From NCBI GenBank assembly GCA_036504235.1, contig DASXVN010000040.1:62001-126000 (forward strand): DNA of 64,000 nt, read 5' to 3'. Position numbers and translations under genes: made by a program. Positions 51,342-60,317 of the stretch are shown piece after piece; the first letter of the stretch is position 1, and each line of letters starts with the position of its first letter. This DNA is from Zipacnadum sp036504235 (GTDB lineage Bacteria; Armatimonadota; Zipacnadia; Zipacnadales; Zipacnadaceae). The notes below the pieces were generated by a model. It worked only from the letters and a program-made list of their open reading frames with translations. It was not told the origin of the DNA and made no database searches.

Positions 51342-54113
51342 TCAACCCGCCACGCTTATGGTCAGTTCTTCCGACTCCTCGCCGCGGTCAATCATTACCC
51401 GGCCGGTACCGGTGGCCGCGTCCCACTCTATATCCAGCGGCTGTCCATACTCGCTGACCTCCGGCTGGCTCGCGCAGTAGAAGCGCACCAGCGCCCGCCC
51501 GGGGCCGGCCAGTTGCAGGCGCAGGGCGCCCTCGTCCCACGACGACTCGATCAGCTTGAGTCCCGTCGAGTCCAGCACCAGCGGCGTAGGCGGCTGGTCC
51601 GCGCGGTGGATGACCAGCCGGTGCGCGCCGGGGATGAGGCTCGCCTGCGGGAGCTTGCAGACGCCGGGAATCACTTGGCCGTCCACCTCGAAGCGGTCCA
51701 CATAGCGGCCCGCGCCGGTGATCTCCACTTCCCAGACCCCGCCGCGGTAGGGCAGGTTGCTCAAGTGGACCTCCTGGTCCTGGTCGCAGCAGACGTAGGC
51801 CAGGCCGCCCGGCTCCTCCCACAGACCCGCGACGCCGGAGAGCAGCGCCTCATACCAGCCGGTGGCGCCCCAGCCGAACCAGAAGAGCGTGGTCGCGAGC
51901 AGCTCGTGCGAAAGGTCATAGTAGGCGTTGATCGCCTCGGTAGCCACGTGCATCCACCGGTACTGGCGCTCGATGATCTCGGTCAGATCGCCCAGGCCTC
52001 GCGCGCAGTTGCCGCGGCGCATCGCCTTGGCCACCAGGTGGTCAAACAGCGGCCAATGCAGGTGCTCGTGCACCCCCGGGAGTTCCAGCCCGACCATGTT
52101 CTTCACGTAGGGGAACTTGAGGTCCAGGTGCTCGTCGGCGAGCCACGTAGCCATCTTCTCCATCTGCGCCTCAGTGAACAACTCGTGCCCGAACGACCCC
52201 TGAAACACGCTCAGCGACCAGGTGCCGGAGGTGCGGACGACCTGATGCGTGACCGGGTAGACCGCGTCCATAATCATGCCGGTCTCGGCATCCAGGAACA
52301 GGTCAGCGAAGCAGCCGCGGATCTTCTCGGCGGTCTCGCGAATCCGCGCGCAGAGCACCGTCTCGCCGAGGCGCTCCGCGAGGCCCTCCCACCAGCGCAG
52401 GGCGTCGTACCACGCGCCGTTTTCCAGCGCGGGGAAGGCCAGGCCCACGCGACCGGTCTCGAGGGTCGGCCAGTCCGGGTAGATGCCCCGCCCGGCGATC
52501 AGCCCGTCCTGCGGGTCCGCCTCGTCCAGCATCACCCGCAGCATGTGGGTGCACTTGGCGGCGAGCCGCTGAAGCATCTCCTGGTCGTCGGTGTGGGCGA
52601 TCCACTGGCCGGCCAGCATCAGGTACAGGTAGTCGTCAAAGTCCCAGCGCTTGAAGAGCACGGCGGGCCCCAGGTCCACGTCGCTGACGTGGAAGATCTG
52701 CCCGTCCTGGCGGATCTGGTGCAGCCAGTGCTCCAGATAGCGCGGCGTCATCTCGTAGTCACCGACGCGGACCATCGGCTGAGCGATCATGAGCTGGTCC
52801 CAGCCTCCGCAGATCGCGCCGGTGTGCGGCCGCGAGCGCATCAGCACGAAGCCGGTCTTCAGGCTCTCCAGGAAGGGCGGGATCAGCGCGGCGATCTCGC
52901 TGACGGTCTCGTGCCCGGCCACCTCCAGGCGCGGGGCGCGCGCCGCGATCCGAGCGTAGCGCTCCTCCTGCCGGCGGCGGGGCAGGTCCTGGCCCTCGCG
53001 GGCCGCCTTCAGCTCAGCCAGCGCGCCCTGGCGGGTGCTGCCCAGGGCGATGATCAGGCAACCGCTGCCCTCAGCCATGAAAGTGTGCCGCGCGGCGGTT
53101 CCGCCGGCCACCGGCCGGCTGCCGGCGTAACGCGCATTCTCTCCCGGGCCGAACGCCACCCAGGCCTCGGTATGCATCGGCTTGGCGCCCTGGATCTGCT
53201 CCGGCCACTCGGTGCCGACGAACTGGAACACTTCCTCGTCGGTGAAGCCCTCATACACCTCCGGCCGCACGCCGATCAGGTTGGGGCGGTCATCAATCGT
53301 CGTGTAGACCAGGGCCTGCGCGTCCTCGTCCCAGCCGTGCCGGAGGACCGTACGCTCCCCGCGGGTCTCCAGGACCATCGTGGAGTCGTCAATCACCCAC
53401 TCGACCCGCTTCCCCGGGCGGGCCAGGTTCAGCCACATCCGATCGTTCCACAGTAGCAGGCTGGACTTTTCCTGGGGGTCGGCCTTGGAGTGGTTCTCGT
53501 AGCCGAACTGGCCCAGATGCACCTGGTCGAAGCTGTGCCGCTGACCCTCCACGCGCAGGTCCAGAAATTCGCCGTCGAAAAGGCGCTCGCAGGACATCCC
53601 GGCGACCCGCTGGAAGGCGGTCAGCATGGTGATCGGGGCCCCGGTCTGGTGCAGCACCACGGCGTTGAGGCCGTCGCTGAGCACCCAGCGCAGATTGGGC
53701 AGCCCGCCGTCGCAGGTGACGCCCAAACGTTGCTTGTCCAGGCTCACCCCGACCGGCGGCCGGGTCAACTCGGGCGAGACCGCGTCGTCGAGTCCGTGGA
53801 ACAGCGTCCAGTCCACCATAGCCGGGTCGCCCTCGATCTCGGCGTCCGCGTTCTCCAGCAGCACCAGGGCGTTATTGAGCGTGCCCATGCTGGTCTCCAG
53901 CCCCCAGCCGTACGCAAAGCGTGCGGCATACTCCCCGAGGGTCAGGTCGGCGTCCCGCACCGGGTCCACGTCCTGCAGCCCCCGCATGAGCAACAGCTTG
54001 GTCTGCGGGAAGCGAGTGAACAGCTCGCCAAAGGTCATCTCGCGCCGCAGCGCCAGACGCTGGCCGGCCCGGGGGGATTTCTTCTCACGTGCGTTGCCGT
54101 CCGTTGTGCTCAT
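51342..54113 (-). CDS. Six-hairpin glycosidase-like protein (923 aa), cytoplasmic
   Basis: ATG 54113 follows AAGGAGA; the frame is open upstream but that part lacks a ribosome-binding site. No signal peptide. Residues about 60-430 look like a beta-supersandwich (Y-A-A-R-F-A-Y-G-W, L-V-L-L-E-N-A). Residues about 450-800 have the repeated paired helices of an (alpha/alpha)6 barrel: G-G-W-D-Q-L-M-I-A-Q-P, K-R-W-D-F-D-D-Y-L-Y-L-M-L-A, W-Y-D-A-L-R-W-W-E-G-L-A. A small beta domain ends it. The layout is that of GH78, GH94/GH15 and GH127-like enzymes, but I cannot choose a family. D-W-D-F-D-D and conserved Glu positions may be catalytic. It lies between the ThuA/PHP-like twins on the opposite strand. 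Confidence 0.7.
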   Translation of the reverse strand: MSTTDGNAREKKSPRAGQRLALRREMTFGELFTRFPQTKLLLMRGLQDVDPVRDADLTLGEYAARFAYGWGLETSMGTLNNALVLLENADAEIEGDPAMVDWTLFHGLDDAVSPELTRPPVGVSLDKQRLGVTCDGGLPNLRWVLSDGLNAVVLHQTGAPITMLTAFQRVAGMSCERLFDGEFLDLRVEGQRHSFDQVHLGQFGYENHSKADPQEKSSLLLWNDRMWLNLARPGKRVEWVIDDSTMVLETRGERTVLRHGWDEDAQALVYTTIDDRPNLIGVRPEVYEGFTDEEVFQFVGTEWPEQIQGAKPMHTEAWVAFGPGENARYAGSRPVAGGTAARHTFMAEGSGCLIIALGSTRQGALAELKAAREGQDLPRRRQEERYARIAARAPRLEVAGHETVSEIAALIPPFLESLKTGFVLMRSRPHTGAICGGWDQLMIAQPMVRVGDYEMTPRYLEHWLHQIRQDGQIFHVSDVDLGPAVLFKRWDFDDYLYLMLAGQWIAHTDDQEMLQRLAAKCTHMLRVMLDEADPQDGLIAGRGIYPDWPTLETGRVGLAFPALENGAWYDALRWWEGLAERLGETVLCARIRETAEKIRGCFADLFLDAETGMIMDAVYPVTHQVVRTSGTWSLSVFQGSFGHELFTEAQMEKMATWLADEHLDLKFPYVKNMVGLELPGVHEHLHWPLFDHLVAKAMRRGNCARGLGDLTEIIERQYRWMHVATEAINAYYDLSHELLATTLFWFGWGATGWYEALLSGVAGLWEEPGGLAYVCCDQDQEVHLSNLPYRGGVWEVEITGAGRYVDRFEVDGQVIPGVCKLPQASLIPGAHRLVIHRADQPPTPLVLDSTGLKLIESSWDEGALRLQLAGPGRALVRFYCASQPEVSEYGQPLDIEWDAATGTGRVMIDRGEESEELTISVAG

Positions 54114-54328
54114 TCGCGTCTCCTTCTGGCTAAGTTCGGGGAAGGTGTGATCTAGCTGCCGGTGGCAGGGTTGTCGCGCGTGCCGCCCGTCTTGGCTTTG
54201 GCGGTAGTTCCTCGCCACGGCAAGGCGCACCTACTCTCAGGCAGGAAATCCCTGGTGGGCGAGGAAAGCACTGGGGAGCCCACCGTCACCATACTGAGAA
54301 CTGACCGTCTCGCTAAGGAGCCCTCTCC
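54114..54328. promoter_or_regulatory. Divergent gap between six-hairpin gene and 1181-aa gene
   Basis: A 215-base gap with no gene. AAGGAGCCCTCTCC before ATG 54329 is the ribosome-binding site and matches the flank of the twin gene. No convincing operator or hairpin stands out; promoters for both genes must lie here. Confidence 0.35.
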
Positions 54329-57300
54329 ATGAGATTCCTTCGCTGGTGCTGCTTGCTGCTCTTCGTCCTGCCGGCCGCCGGGGCCGCCCTCGGCCAGACG
54401 CCTGCCCCCGCCCCGAAGAAGCCCGCGATTCTCTTCTGCCTCCCCGGAGAGAACCGGTACGGCTACGCGGGGTATGACTACATGCAGAACCTGGCGAAGG
54501 CCGGGTACGCCGTGGACTTCATCGAAGGCGCCGCCGGGCTGACCTGGGACAAGGTCAAGAATTACAACGTCCTGTTCGTCTACGACTTCCCGGCTCGCGG
54601 TCCGGAGGCCGAGACGGGAATCGCCACCTCCTTTGCCATGCAGCCGCCCTGGCTGGCCGACTACTGGGCGGTGCTGGACAAGTTCCTCAAGGCCGGCGGC
54701 GGCGTGTTCCTCCACTATTGCCCCTTCTATGGCGGCACCGCCCCGAATGACCTGCTGAAGGAATGGGGCGTGCAGTTCCCCCTCAATTGGCTGCGGGACA
54801 CTAACGCTCACTTGTTGAGCAACATGCCCTACAGTGCGGCCTATACCGATCAGATCAATCCCCAATCGCCGGTGAGCGAGGGCGTCCACGGTTTCTGGTA
54901 CCCGCTAGACCTCCATTACTGCGGAGCGCACACCATGCCGATTATCGTGGACAACAACTGGCAGGTAATCGCCCGAGCGAGCAAGACGGCCGAATCCGTG
55001 GTGCCGACCTACGGCCGCGGCGAGGGCCAGCCCCCACCGGGAGCGCTGATCCCCGCCGAGCCGCTCAAGGACCCCGTGTTGTTTGCGGTGCGCGACTACC
55101 CGGGCGGCGGGCGGCTGGCGGCGATCCAGACCTGGTTCCAGTGGTCGGTGGGGTCCGGCAGCAAGTGGCTGTACCAGGACGAGGTGCTCAGCAAGGGTCT
55201 GGCCGGCAAGCCCAGTGACTACGGCAAGCTCCTGATGAACACGTACGCCTGGCTGGCCGAGCCAAGCGTCAAGTCCGGCGCACTGGGCGGGGCGGTCACT
55301 GACCCCAGCCGCCTGGTCGAGGTGCAACTGCGGCCGGGCGCCATGGAGCAATTCCACGACTGGAACTACAACGAGGAGGAAGTCCTCCAGTACCGACGTC
55401 CGCCCACGAACGGCAAGCTCTACCGGGGCCTGATCGGCGCGCAGACGGCGCTGTCGGGCGGCGCCGGGACGGTAGCCGATTACGCCGCCGCCGCGGTGGC
55501 GGCGAAGCTGGATTTCGTCATCTTCCTGGAGGACTTCGCCCGAATGACGCCCGAGAAGCTGGAGACGCTCAAGGCCGACGTGGCTCAGAGCACCACGCCC
55601 ACCCTACGGCTGTTCGCCGGCTACCGGATGCGCGCCAATACCGGCAACTATATGTTCGTCTGCGGGAACAATGTCCAGTGGCCGTGGGACCGGCTCCTGG
55701 GCGGGCCGGATAAGCGCACCTTTAACATACAATTCCAAGACGAGCAGGGCAAATTCGTGTATGGCAACCCCTCGCTGGACTGGTGCCTGCGCCAACCGGG
55801 GGCTGAACTGAACAACAACCTCGGCTTCTACAACTTCACCAAGTCGGGCAACGGGATGAAGATGTACGACCTACGCGCCTACAGCATGGCCGCGGTGCGG
55901 ACCTACGAGGCGGGCAAGCTGGTCGAGGACATGACCGACGACTACCTCACCACCTCCCAGTCCACGGCGGTGCCCGACCCGGTGAGCGTCAACCTGGTGC
56001 AGTCCCCGGCCGAGCTGACCGAGGCCGTGGCGAGCGGCCAGTCGCTAACCTATGCTCAGGCGCGTCGGCTCGACCTGGTCTGGGAGGACGCGCTGCGCTG
56101 GAACAGCCCCTATGATGCGATGAACTGCTTCCCCTCCAACGGCCCGCTCATCGAGGCGTGGCCGCGGACTTTCCGGGTGATGCCCTTTGGCGGCGAGAAC
56201 TTCGTCACCGGCCGGACCCTGATGCCCGCGCCGATCCGCGTGACTTCCGAGGTGGGTCTGCAGGAGATCCGCCTTTACGATGGACAGGCGCTGTTCCGGC
56301 GGTTCCTCTGCCACGGGGCCAAGGAGTTCGAGACCACGCTCTTCTTCCCGGGCGTGATCATGCGCAATATCGTACTGGTGGCCGAGGACCTCAAAGGCGG
56401 CCGCGCCGACAGCTTCGCCTACCGGCAGTACAAAGAGGCCGACTTCGGGCCGATCTTCTGCAGCGATCACGTGAATGACTGCGGGCCGATGATGCTGGCC
56501 CACGGGACGCTCTGGCCGCAGCTCTTCCGCACGCCGGTGGTGCCCGATGCGGGCGGCACCTGGGACGGCGGACCGCCGGCCTCCCGGCCGCTGCTCTTTG
56601 GCCAGTGGGTTCCCAATATCCAGACCGACAAGGGCAACTATGATACCGCTCTCCCCTATCAGATTCCGCTTCTGGAGTTCGCCGACGAGAGCGGCACGCG
56701 CTGCCGGATGATCGGCGACCGCGTGATGGCGAAGGGGATTCCGGTGTCCGGGCCCTGGACCGACTTCGGGCCCACCGAGCCCGCGCCGCTGGTGGACATG
56801 TGGGGAAGTCACTGCTTCCTGGACCCCTACAAAACGGGGGTCGAGCCGAACGCCTACGGCGCCCCCGGGGTCCGGGAGGGGCCGTTCGTGGGTCTGGCCA
56901 CCGAGCAGTTCAAGTTCAAGCAGGACTGCATCGTCAACCAGTTCGAAATCTTCAGCGGCGGCTGGTACAACAAGCTGGCGCATACCCTGATCGCCTTCGG
57001 CAAGGGCGCGCAAATCCGCGACGTCTGGGCGATGCCGGACACGCTGGCGGAACCCAAGCGGCGGCGAATCGACACCGGCGAGTGGTTCGCGTTCTACTCG
57101 CCCCAGGTGGCGAACACCGACCTGTTCATCAACCGGGGCCGGCCGCTGCTTATCCAGGCCAACCCGGACACACAGCTCCACATGTACGTGGACGTAAGCA
57201 AGACCCCGGTCAAGCAAGGCGAGACCTGGGGCGTGGAGGTCTTCTCGCAGGTCTGGCCGCTGGACATGCCCCTGACCGACGCCCGGCAACTGGCTGACCT

Positions 57301-57874
57301 CGTGGCGTACTTCCAGAGCCCCACCGGGCTGAAGATCACGCGGGGCGCGCAGGTGGCCGGGCCCGGCGGGCTGCTCGAACTGACCCCGACCAACTACGCG
57401 GTGGAGCTGAGCGTGCCGAAGCCGGAGGGCGTGGTGCGGACGCTACCGATCCGCGTCAGCGGCTTCAATAAGCGCTGGAGCGTGGGGCTATACCAGTTCG
57501 AGGGCTTCCGCACGCACTACTACAGCCAGGCCGACAGCGGCTATCGCGCCCTGGGTGTGGACTTCGACGGGCGAGCCTACGCGCCGCTGTATGTGAGCAA
57601 GTCGGCGAATACACATATTCTGCTGGGTCATCCGGTCGTGGCGGATATGGCGGGGAAGGACCTGTTCATCCAGGTCACGCGGATCAACGACGGCGACGAT
57701 AAAACCCCGCCGGCGTGGCATCTATCGGTGAACAACCCCACCGATAAGCCGGTCACGACCACGCTCCAGCGGGCCATGGACCTGGCGGGGCTGAGCTTCA
57801 CCTCGCAGACGCTGACCCTACAACCGGGCGAGTACCGGGTGCTCAGCAACGGCAGCACGCCGAAACCGAAGTAG
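54329..57874 (+). CDS. Secreted ThuA-like/PHP-like protein, twin B (1181 aa)
   Basis: Signal peptide residues 1-22 (W-C-C-L-L-L-F-V-L-P-A-A-G-A-A-L-G-Q). The whole chain is colinear with twin A and shares long identical runs, such as the segment around L-A-D-Y-W-A-V-L-D-K-F-L-K-A-G-G-G and G-T-V-A-D-Y-A-A-A-A-V-A-A. The amidotransferase-like domain lacks a Cys nucleophile elbow that I can see. The PHP-like part is again without the HxH motif (Y-R-G-L-I-G-A-Q-T). The C-terminal 250 residues include W-H-L-S-V-N-N-P-T-D-K-P-V-T-T-T-L and end Q-P-G-E-Y-R-V-L-S. The pair probably arose by duplication that left the six-hairpin gene between them. Role unknown; secretion plus neighbours favour glycan handling. 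Confidence 0.7.
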   Translation: MRFLRWCCLLLFVLPAAGAALGQTPAPAPKKPAILFCLPGENRYGYAGYDYMQNLAKAGYAVDFIEGAAGLTWDKVKNYNVLFVYDFPARGPEAETGIATSFAMQPPWLADYWAVLDKFLKAGGGVFLHYCPFYGGTAPNDLLKEWGVQFPLNWLRDTNAHLLSNMPYSAAYTDQINPQSPVSEGVHGFWYPLDLHYCGAHTMPIIVDNNWQVIARASKTAESVVPTYGRGEGQPPPGALIPAEPLKDPVLFAVRDYPGGGRLAAIQTWFQWSVGSGSKWLYQDEVLSKGLAGKPSDYGKLLMNTYAWLAEPSVKSGALGGAVTDPSRLVEVQLRPGAMEQFHDWNYNEEEVLQYRRPPTNGKLYRGLIGAQTALSGGAGTVADYAAAAVAAKLDFVIFLEDFARMTPEKLETLKADVAQSTTPTLRLFAGYRMRANTGNYMFVCGNNVQWPWDRLLGGPDKRTFNIQFQDEQGKFVYGNPSLDWCLRQPGAELNNNLGFYNFTKSGNGMKMYDLRAYSMAAVRTYEAGKLVEDMTDDYLTTSQSTAVPDPVSVNLVQSPAELTEAVASGQSLTYAQARRLDLVWEDALRWNSPYDAMNCFPSNGPLIEAWPRTFRVMPFGGENFVTGRTLMPAPIRVTSEVGLQEIRLYDGQALFRRFLCHGAKEFETTLFFPGVIMRNIVLVAEDLKGGRADSFAYRQYKEADFGPIFCSDHVNDCGPMMLAHGTLWPQLFRTPVVPDAGGTWDGGPPASRPLLFGQWVPNIQTDKGNYDTALPYQIPLLEFADESGTRCRMIGDRVMAKGIPVSGPWTDFGPTEPAPLVDMWGSHCFLDPYKTGVEPNAYGAPGVREGPFVGLATEQFKFKQDCIVNQFEIFSGGWYNKLAHTLIAFGKGAQIRDVWAMPDTLAEPKRRRIDTGEWFAFYSPQVANTDLFINRGRPLLIQANPDTQLHMYVDVSKTPVKQGETWGVEVFSQVWPLDMPLTDARQLADLVAYFQSPTGLKITRGAQVAGPGGLLELTPTNYAVELSVPKPEGVVRTLPIRVSGFNKRWSVGLYQFEGFRTHYYSQADSGYRALGVDFDGRAYAPLYVSKSANTHILLGHPVVADMAGKDLFIQVTRINDGDDKTPPAWHLSVNNPTDKPVTTTLQRAMDLAGLSFTSQTLTLQPGEYRVLSNGSTPKPK

Positions 57875-57912
57875 GCTCAGTCACCCCGGCGCACGGAACG
57901 GGGGCGTCGCCG

Positions 57913-58338
57913 CTAGCGTCCCCGTTCGCCGATCTTTCCGCTCTTCTCCAGCACCAGGAGCGACTGGCGGAAGCCGTGGGGCCGCTGACCGGGCGGGGTG
58001 GCCGGGTCGGCGCAGGCCGCCAGGGTCGAGTCCAGCGGCGCGCCGGGCGGGGGCGGCACGTAGTAGTAGTACTCGCCGGTGCGCGGGCAGCGCAACAGCG
58101 CGTCGTCACTCACCAGCCCGGCGGCGCCCAGCGCCTCGACCGTGGCCGGGTAGGCGGCGTTGTCGCCGTAGTACATGCGCAGGGCCATCGCCAGATGCGT
58201 GAGATTGGAGCGACATTCGGTCACCCGCGCGCGGTCCAGCGACGAGGACAGCGCCGGCATAAGCGCCGCCGACAGAATCGCAATAATCGCGATCACCACC
58301 AGCAACTCGATCAGCGTAAACCCGCGTCGGCTACTCAC
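57913..58338 (-). CDS. Type IV/type II major pilin-like protein
   Basis: 141 aa starting at GTG 58338. A textbook class III prepilin signature, R-R-G-F-T-L-I-E-L-L-V-V-I-A-I-I-A-I-L, with Glu at +5, continues into A-A-L-M-P-A-L. A short globular part with D-N-A-A-Y-P-A-T (GspG-like) and a four-Pro stretch (Y-V-P-P-P-P-G) follows. Its start lies within the last eight bases of the preceding gene, so translation is coupled. It is the last gene of the pilus/secretion operon. It could be the GspG-type shaft subunit, but a tip or cargo-binding subunit is possible. Confidence 0.8.
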   Translation of the reverse strand: MSSRRGFTLIELLVVIAIIAILSAALMPALSSSLDRARVTECRSNLTHLAMALRMYYGDNAAYPATVEALGAAGLVSDDALLRCPRTGEYYYYVPPPPGAPLDSTLAACADPATPPGQRPHGFRQSLLVLEKSGKIGERGR

Positions 58339-58906
58339 CTGAATCCGCCCCTTTCTTTCCCATCTTCATGCCCCCGCCCTCATCGGTTGGCGTTGCCGGA
58401 CCGCCAACCTCCGCCAATCGCGACTTCCACTCGCTCGCCGGGAAGAACGCCGCCGCCCCGTCCGCCCGCGCCCCGATCCATTCCCGGTGGCGGTGCCGGT
58501 CCGGCGCGTTGTCCCCCGCAAAGATCGTCCCCGGCGGATCGTCGGCCTGCGCCGTAGGGTTGAGCAGGTAGTCAGTCACGCCCGGTTGGTCGTCTGGGCG
58601 ATACGGAGGCTTCGCGCGCTCCGGCGCGCGCGGACACACGAATATCTGGTTGTTCTTGACGTAGGGAAAGACCCCACGCCACTCCTCGCTGCCCAGCGGC
58701 AGGCGGAAGTTGCTGTCCGCGGCGTACATCCCCAGGCCCAGCCCCAGTTGCTTGACGTTGCTCAGGCAGTTGTTGTCCCGGGCTCGGTCGAGAGCGCCGC
58801 GGTCCCAGTTGATGATCACCACGGACGCGCACACGATGAACATGAAGACCATGAACAACTCCGGACCGCTGAAGGCGCGGCGCGAGGGCGGGAGGCGCTT
58901 GTTCAT
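58331..58906 (-). CDS. DUF1559/pilin-like protein with degenerate cleavage site
   Basis: 191 aa. The N-terminus R-R-A-F-S-G-P-E-L-F-M-V-F-M-F-I keeps a Glu at about +5 but has F-S-G-P where family members have F-T-L-I, so cleavage by the prepilin peptidase is uncertain. After the helix: D-R-A-R-D-N-N-C-L-S-N-V-K-Q-L-G-L-G-L-G-M-Y-A-A-D, as in DUF1559 and the plus-strand orphan at 13152. The region near residue 130 resembles the loop found before the H-x9-DG block. The ATG overlaps the upstream gene by four bases. Confidence 0.7.
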   Translation of the reverse strand: MNKRLPPSRRAFSGPELFMVFMFIVCASVVIINWDRGALDRARDNNCLSNVKQLGLGLGMYAADSNFRLPLGSEEWRGVFPYVKNNQIFVCPRAPERAKPPYRPDDQPGVTDYLLNPTAQADDPPGTIFAGDNAPDRHRHREWIGARADGAAAFFPASEWKSRLAEVGGPATPTDEGGGMKMGKKGADSGE

Positions 58907-59703
58907 CCGCCCTCCCCTCCCTGCTTCGCGCCCGGCGGCCCTCCGACCCCCGGCGGCGGCGGAGGTGGCCGGTGGGCGGCTTGGACCTCCTCCAGCGTCA
59001 CAAAGCCCCAGGCGCGCCAGGTGGCCTCCGGCACGATCTGCACCGCCCCGTCCGAGAAGAGCACGTTAGCACCGTCGTTGTGTCGCAGCGCCTGGTCGGA
59101 GATCAGCGGCGCGCGCGGCAGTTGGTTGTGCTGCCGCCCGGCGCGGTAGTAATAGGAAGTGAAGAGGGTCCCCGCCGGCAAGGGCATCGGCTTCGGCACC
59201 CCCGGCGGCAACGGAGGGCCAGCGGCCGGCCCCTGCGTCCGGATCACCGGCAACCCCGCGCCGGGGTAGTATTGGGGCGCGATAGAAGGTCGCGGCGCGG
59301 GCGGCGGACCCGGCGGGCCTCCCGGACCACCGGGCGGGGGCGGCGGGCCTCCCGCCTCCTCCCCCGGAGCCGAGCGCCCCATCAGGCTGTAGTCCGCCGG
59401 CGCGCCCATCGGAATCTTGCCCGGATAGGAGGCGCTGTCAGACGGGCAGAGGAAGGGCTGCTTGATCGCCATATAGCGCGGGAAAAGCGGCGCGAGATCG
59501 TCCTCCAGCGGCGGATAGGCGCCGTCGTGATCGCTGGCGTAGAGGCGCAGGGCCAGGCCGATGTTGAAGAGGTTGCTTTGGCAATTCCAGGCCTGCGCCT
59601 TGGCCCGCGCGCGAGCGAACACGGGGAACAGGATCGCCGCCAGCACCGCGATGATCGCGATTACCCCCATCAACTCAATCATCGTGAAGGCGCGGCGGGT
59701 CAC
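58903..59703 (-). CDS. DUF1559-type pilin with Gly/Pro-rich insert
   Basis: 266 aa from GTG 59703. Prepilin signature R-R-A-F-T-M-I-E-L-M-G-V-I-A-I-I-A-V-L, then A-A-I-L-F-P-V-F-A-R-A-R-A-K-A, S-N-L-F-N-I-G-L-A and the H-x9-DG block R-H-N-D-G-A-N-V-L-F-S-D-G. Between them lies an unusually long Gly/Pro-rich stretch (residues about 115-190), and the C-terminus is again Pro-rich. Such low-complexity linkers are rare in pilins and may hold the protein away from the cell. Overlaps the upstream gene by four bases. Confidence 0.8.
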   Translation of the reverse strand: MTRRAFTMIELMGVIAIIAVLAAILFPVFARARAKAQAWNCQSNLFNIGLALRLYASDHDGAYPPLEDDLAPLFPRYMAIKQPFLCPSDSASYPGKIPMGAPADYSLMGRSAPGEEAGGPPPPPGGPGGPPGPPPAPRPSIAPQYYPGAGLPVIRTQGPAAGPPLPPGVPKPMPLPAGTLFTSYYYRAGRQHNQLPRAPLISDQALRHNDGANVLFSDGAVQIVPEATWRAWGFVTLEEVQAAHRPPPPPPGVGGPPGAKQGGEGG

Positions 59704-60314
59704 ATTCTCACCCCCGAATCGGACTCGATTTTGGGCGGAGCCACGTAGCCGGGCTTCATTTCCCGCAGGCGCTGGAGTTGGTCGAAGCCCGCCTCCTGCA
59801 GGACGGCGCTCTGGACGGCGGTGTCCTTCTCATCGGGGGTCGAGGACGACCTCGGCGCCCACTTGGTATGCCCGTCCACCCACAGATAGTTCGCCCCCTG
59901 ATTGTGCCGGGTCACCACATCATCGGCCGCGAGGGCGAAGGTCGGGCGGTCGTCGTCGCAGGCCCCGCCCCAGTAGACATAGTCCATCCGCCCCGGCTCC
60001 GGCGGCGGGGGGATGGTCCCTGGCGGCACGTTGCCCAGCGGGTCGCGGGAGCCAGGGCAGATGAAGACCTGCCGGTCGGGCAGGGGCACGGGCACCAGCG
60101 CGGAGAGATCGTTGTTCGTCACCGGGAAGTGGCCGTAGTTGTCCTGGGCGTAGACCCGCAGGGCGATGCCGATATTCTGGAGGTTGCGCAGGCAGTTGCA
60201 CTGCTGGGCCTTGGCCCGGGCGCGGGCGAAAACCGGGAACAGAATCGCCGCCAGAATCGCGATGATGGACCAAACCACCATCAGTTCGATGAAGGTGAAG
60301 CCGCGCTTTCTCAT
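59700..60314 (-). CDS. DUF1559-type pilin
   Basis: 204 aa. Signature R-K-R-G-F-T-F-I-E-L-M-V-V-W-S-I-I-A-I-L, then A-A-I-L-F-P-V-F-A-R-A-R-A-K-A and C-L-R-N-L-Q-N-I-G-I-A-L. The H-x9-DG block is present: R-H-N-Q-G-A-N-Y-L-W-V-D-G-H. The C-terminal helix is charged. Such proteins are often the most abundant surface pilins in Armatimonadota and Planctomycetota. It ends within four bases of the next gene's start. Confidence 0.8.
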   Translation of the reverse strand: MRKRGFTFIELMVVWSIIAILAAILFPVFARARAKAQQCNCLRNLQNIGIALRVYAQDNYGHFPVTNNDLSALVPVPLPDRQVFICPGSRDPLGNVPPGTIPPPPEPGRMDYVYWGGACDDDRPTFALAADDVVTRHNQGANYLWVDGHTKWAPRSSSTPDEKDTAVQSAVLQEAGFDQLQRLREMKPGYVAPPKIESDSGVRM

Positions 60315-60317
60315 GGC

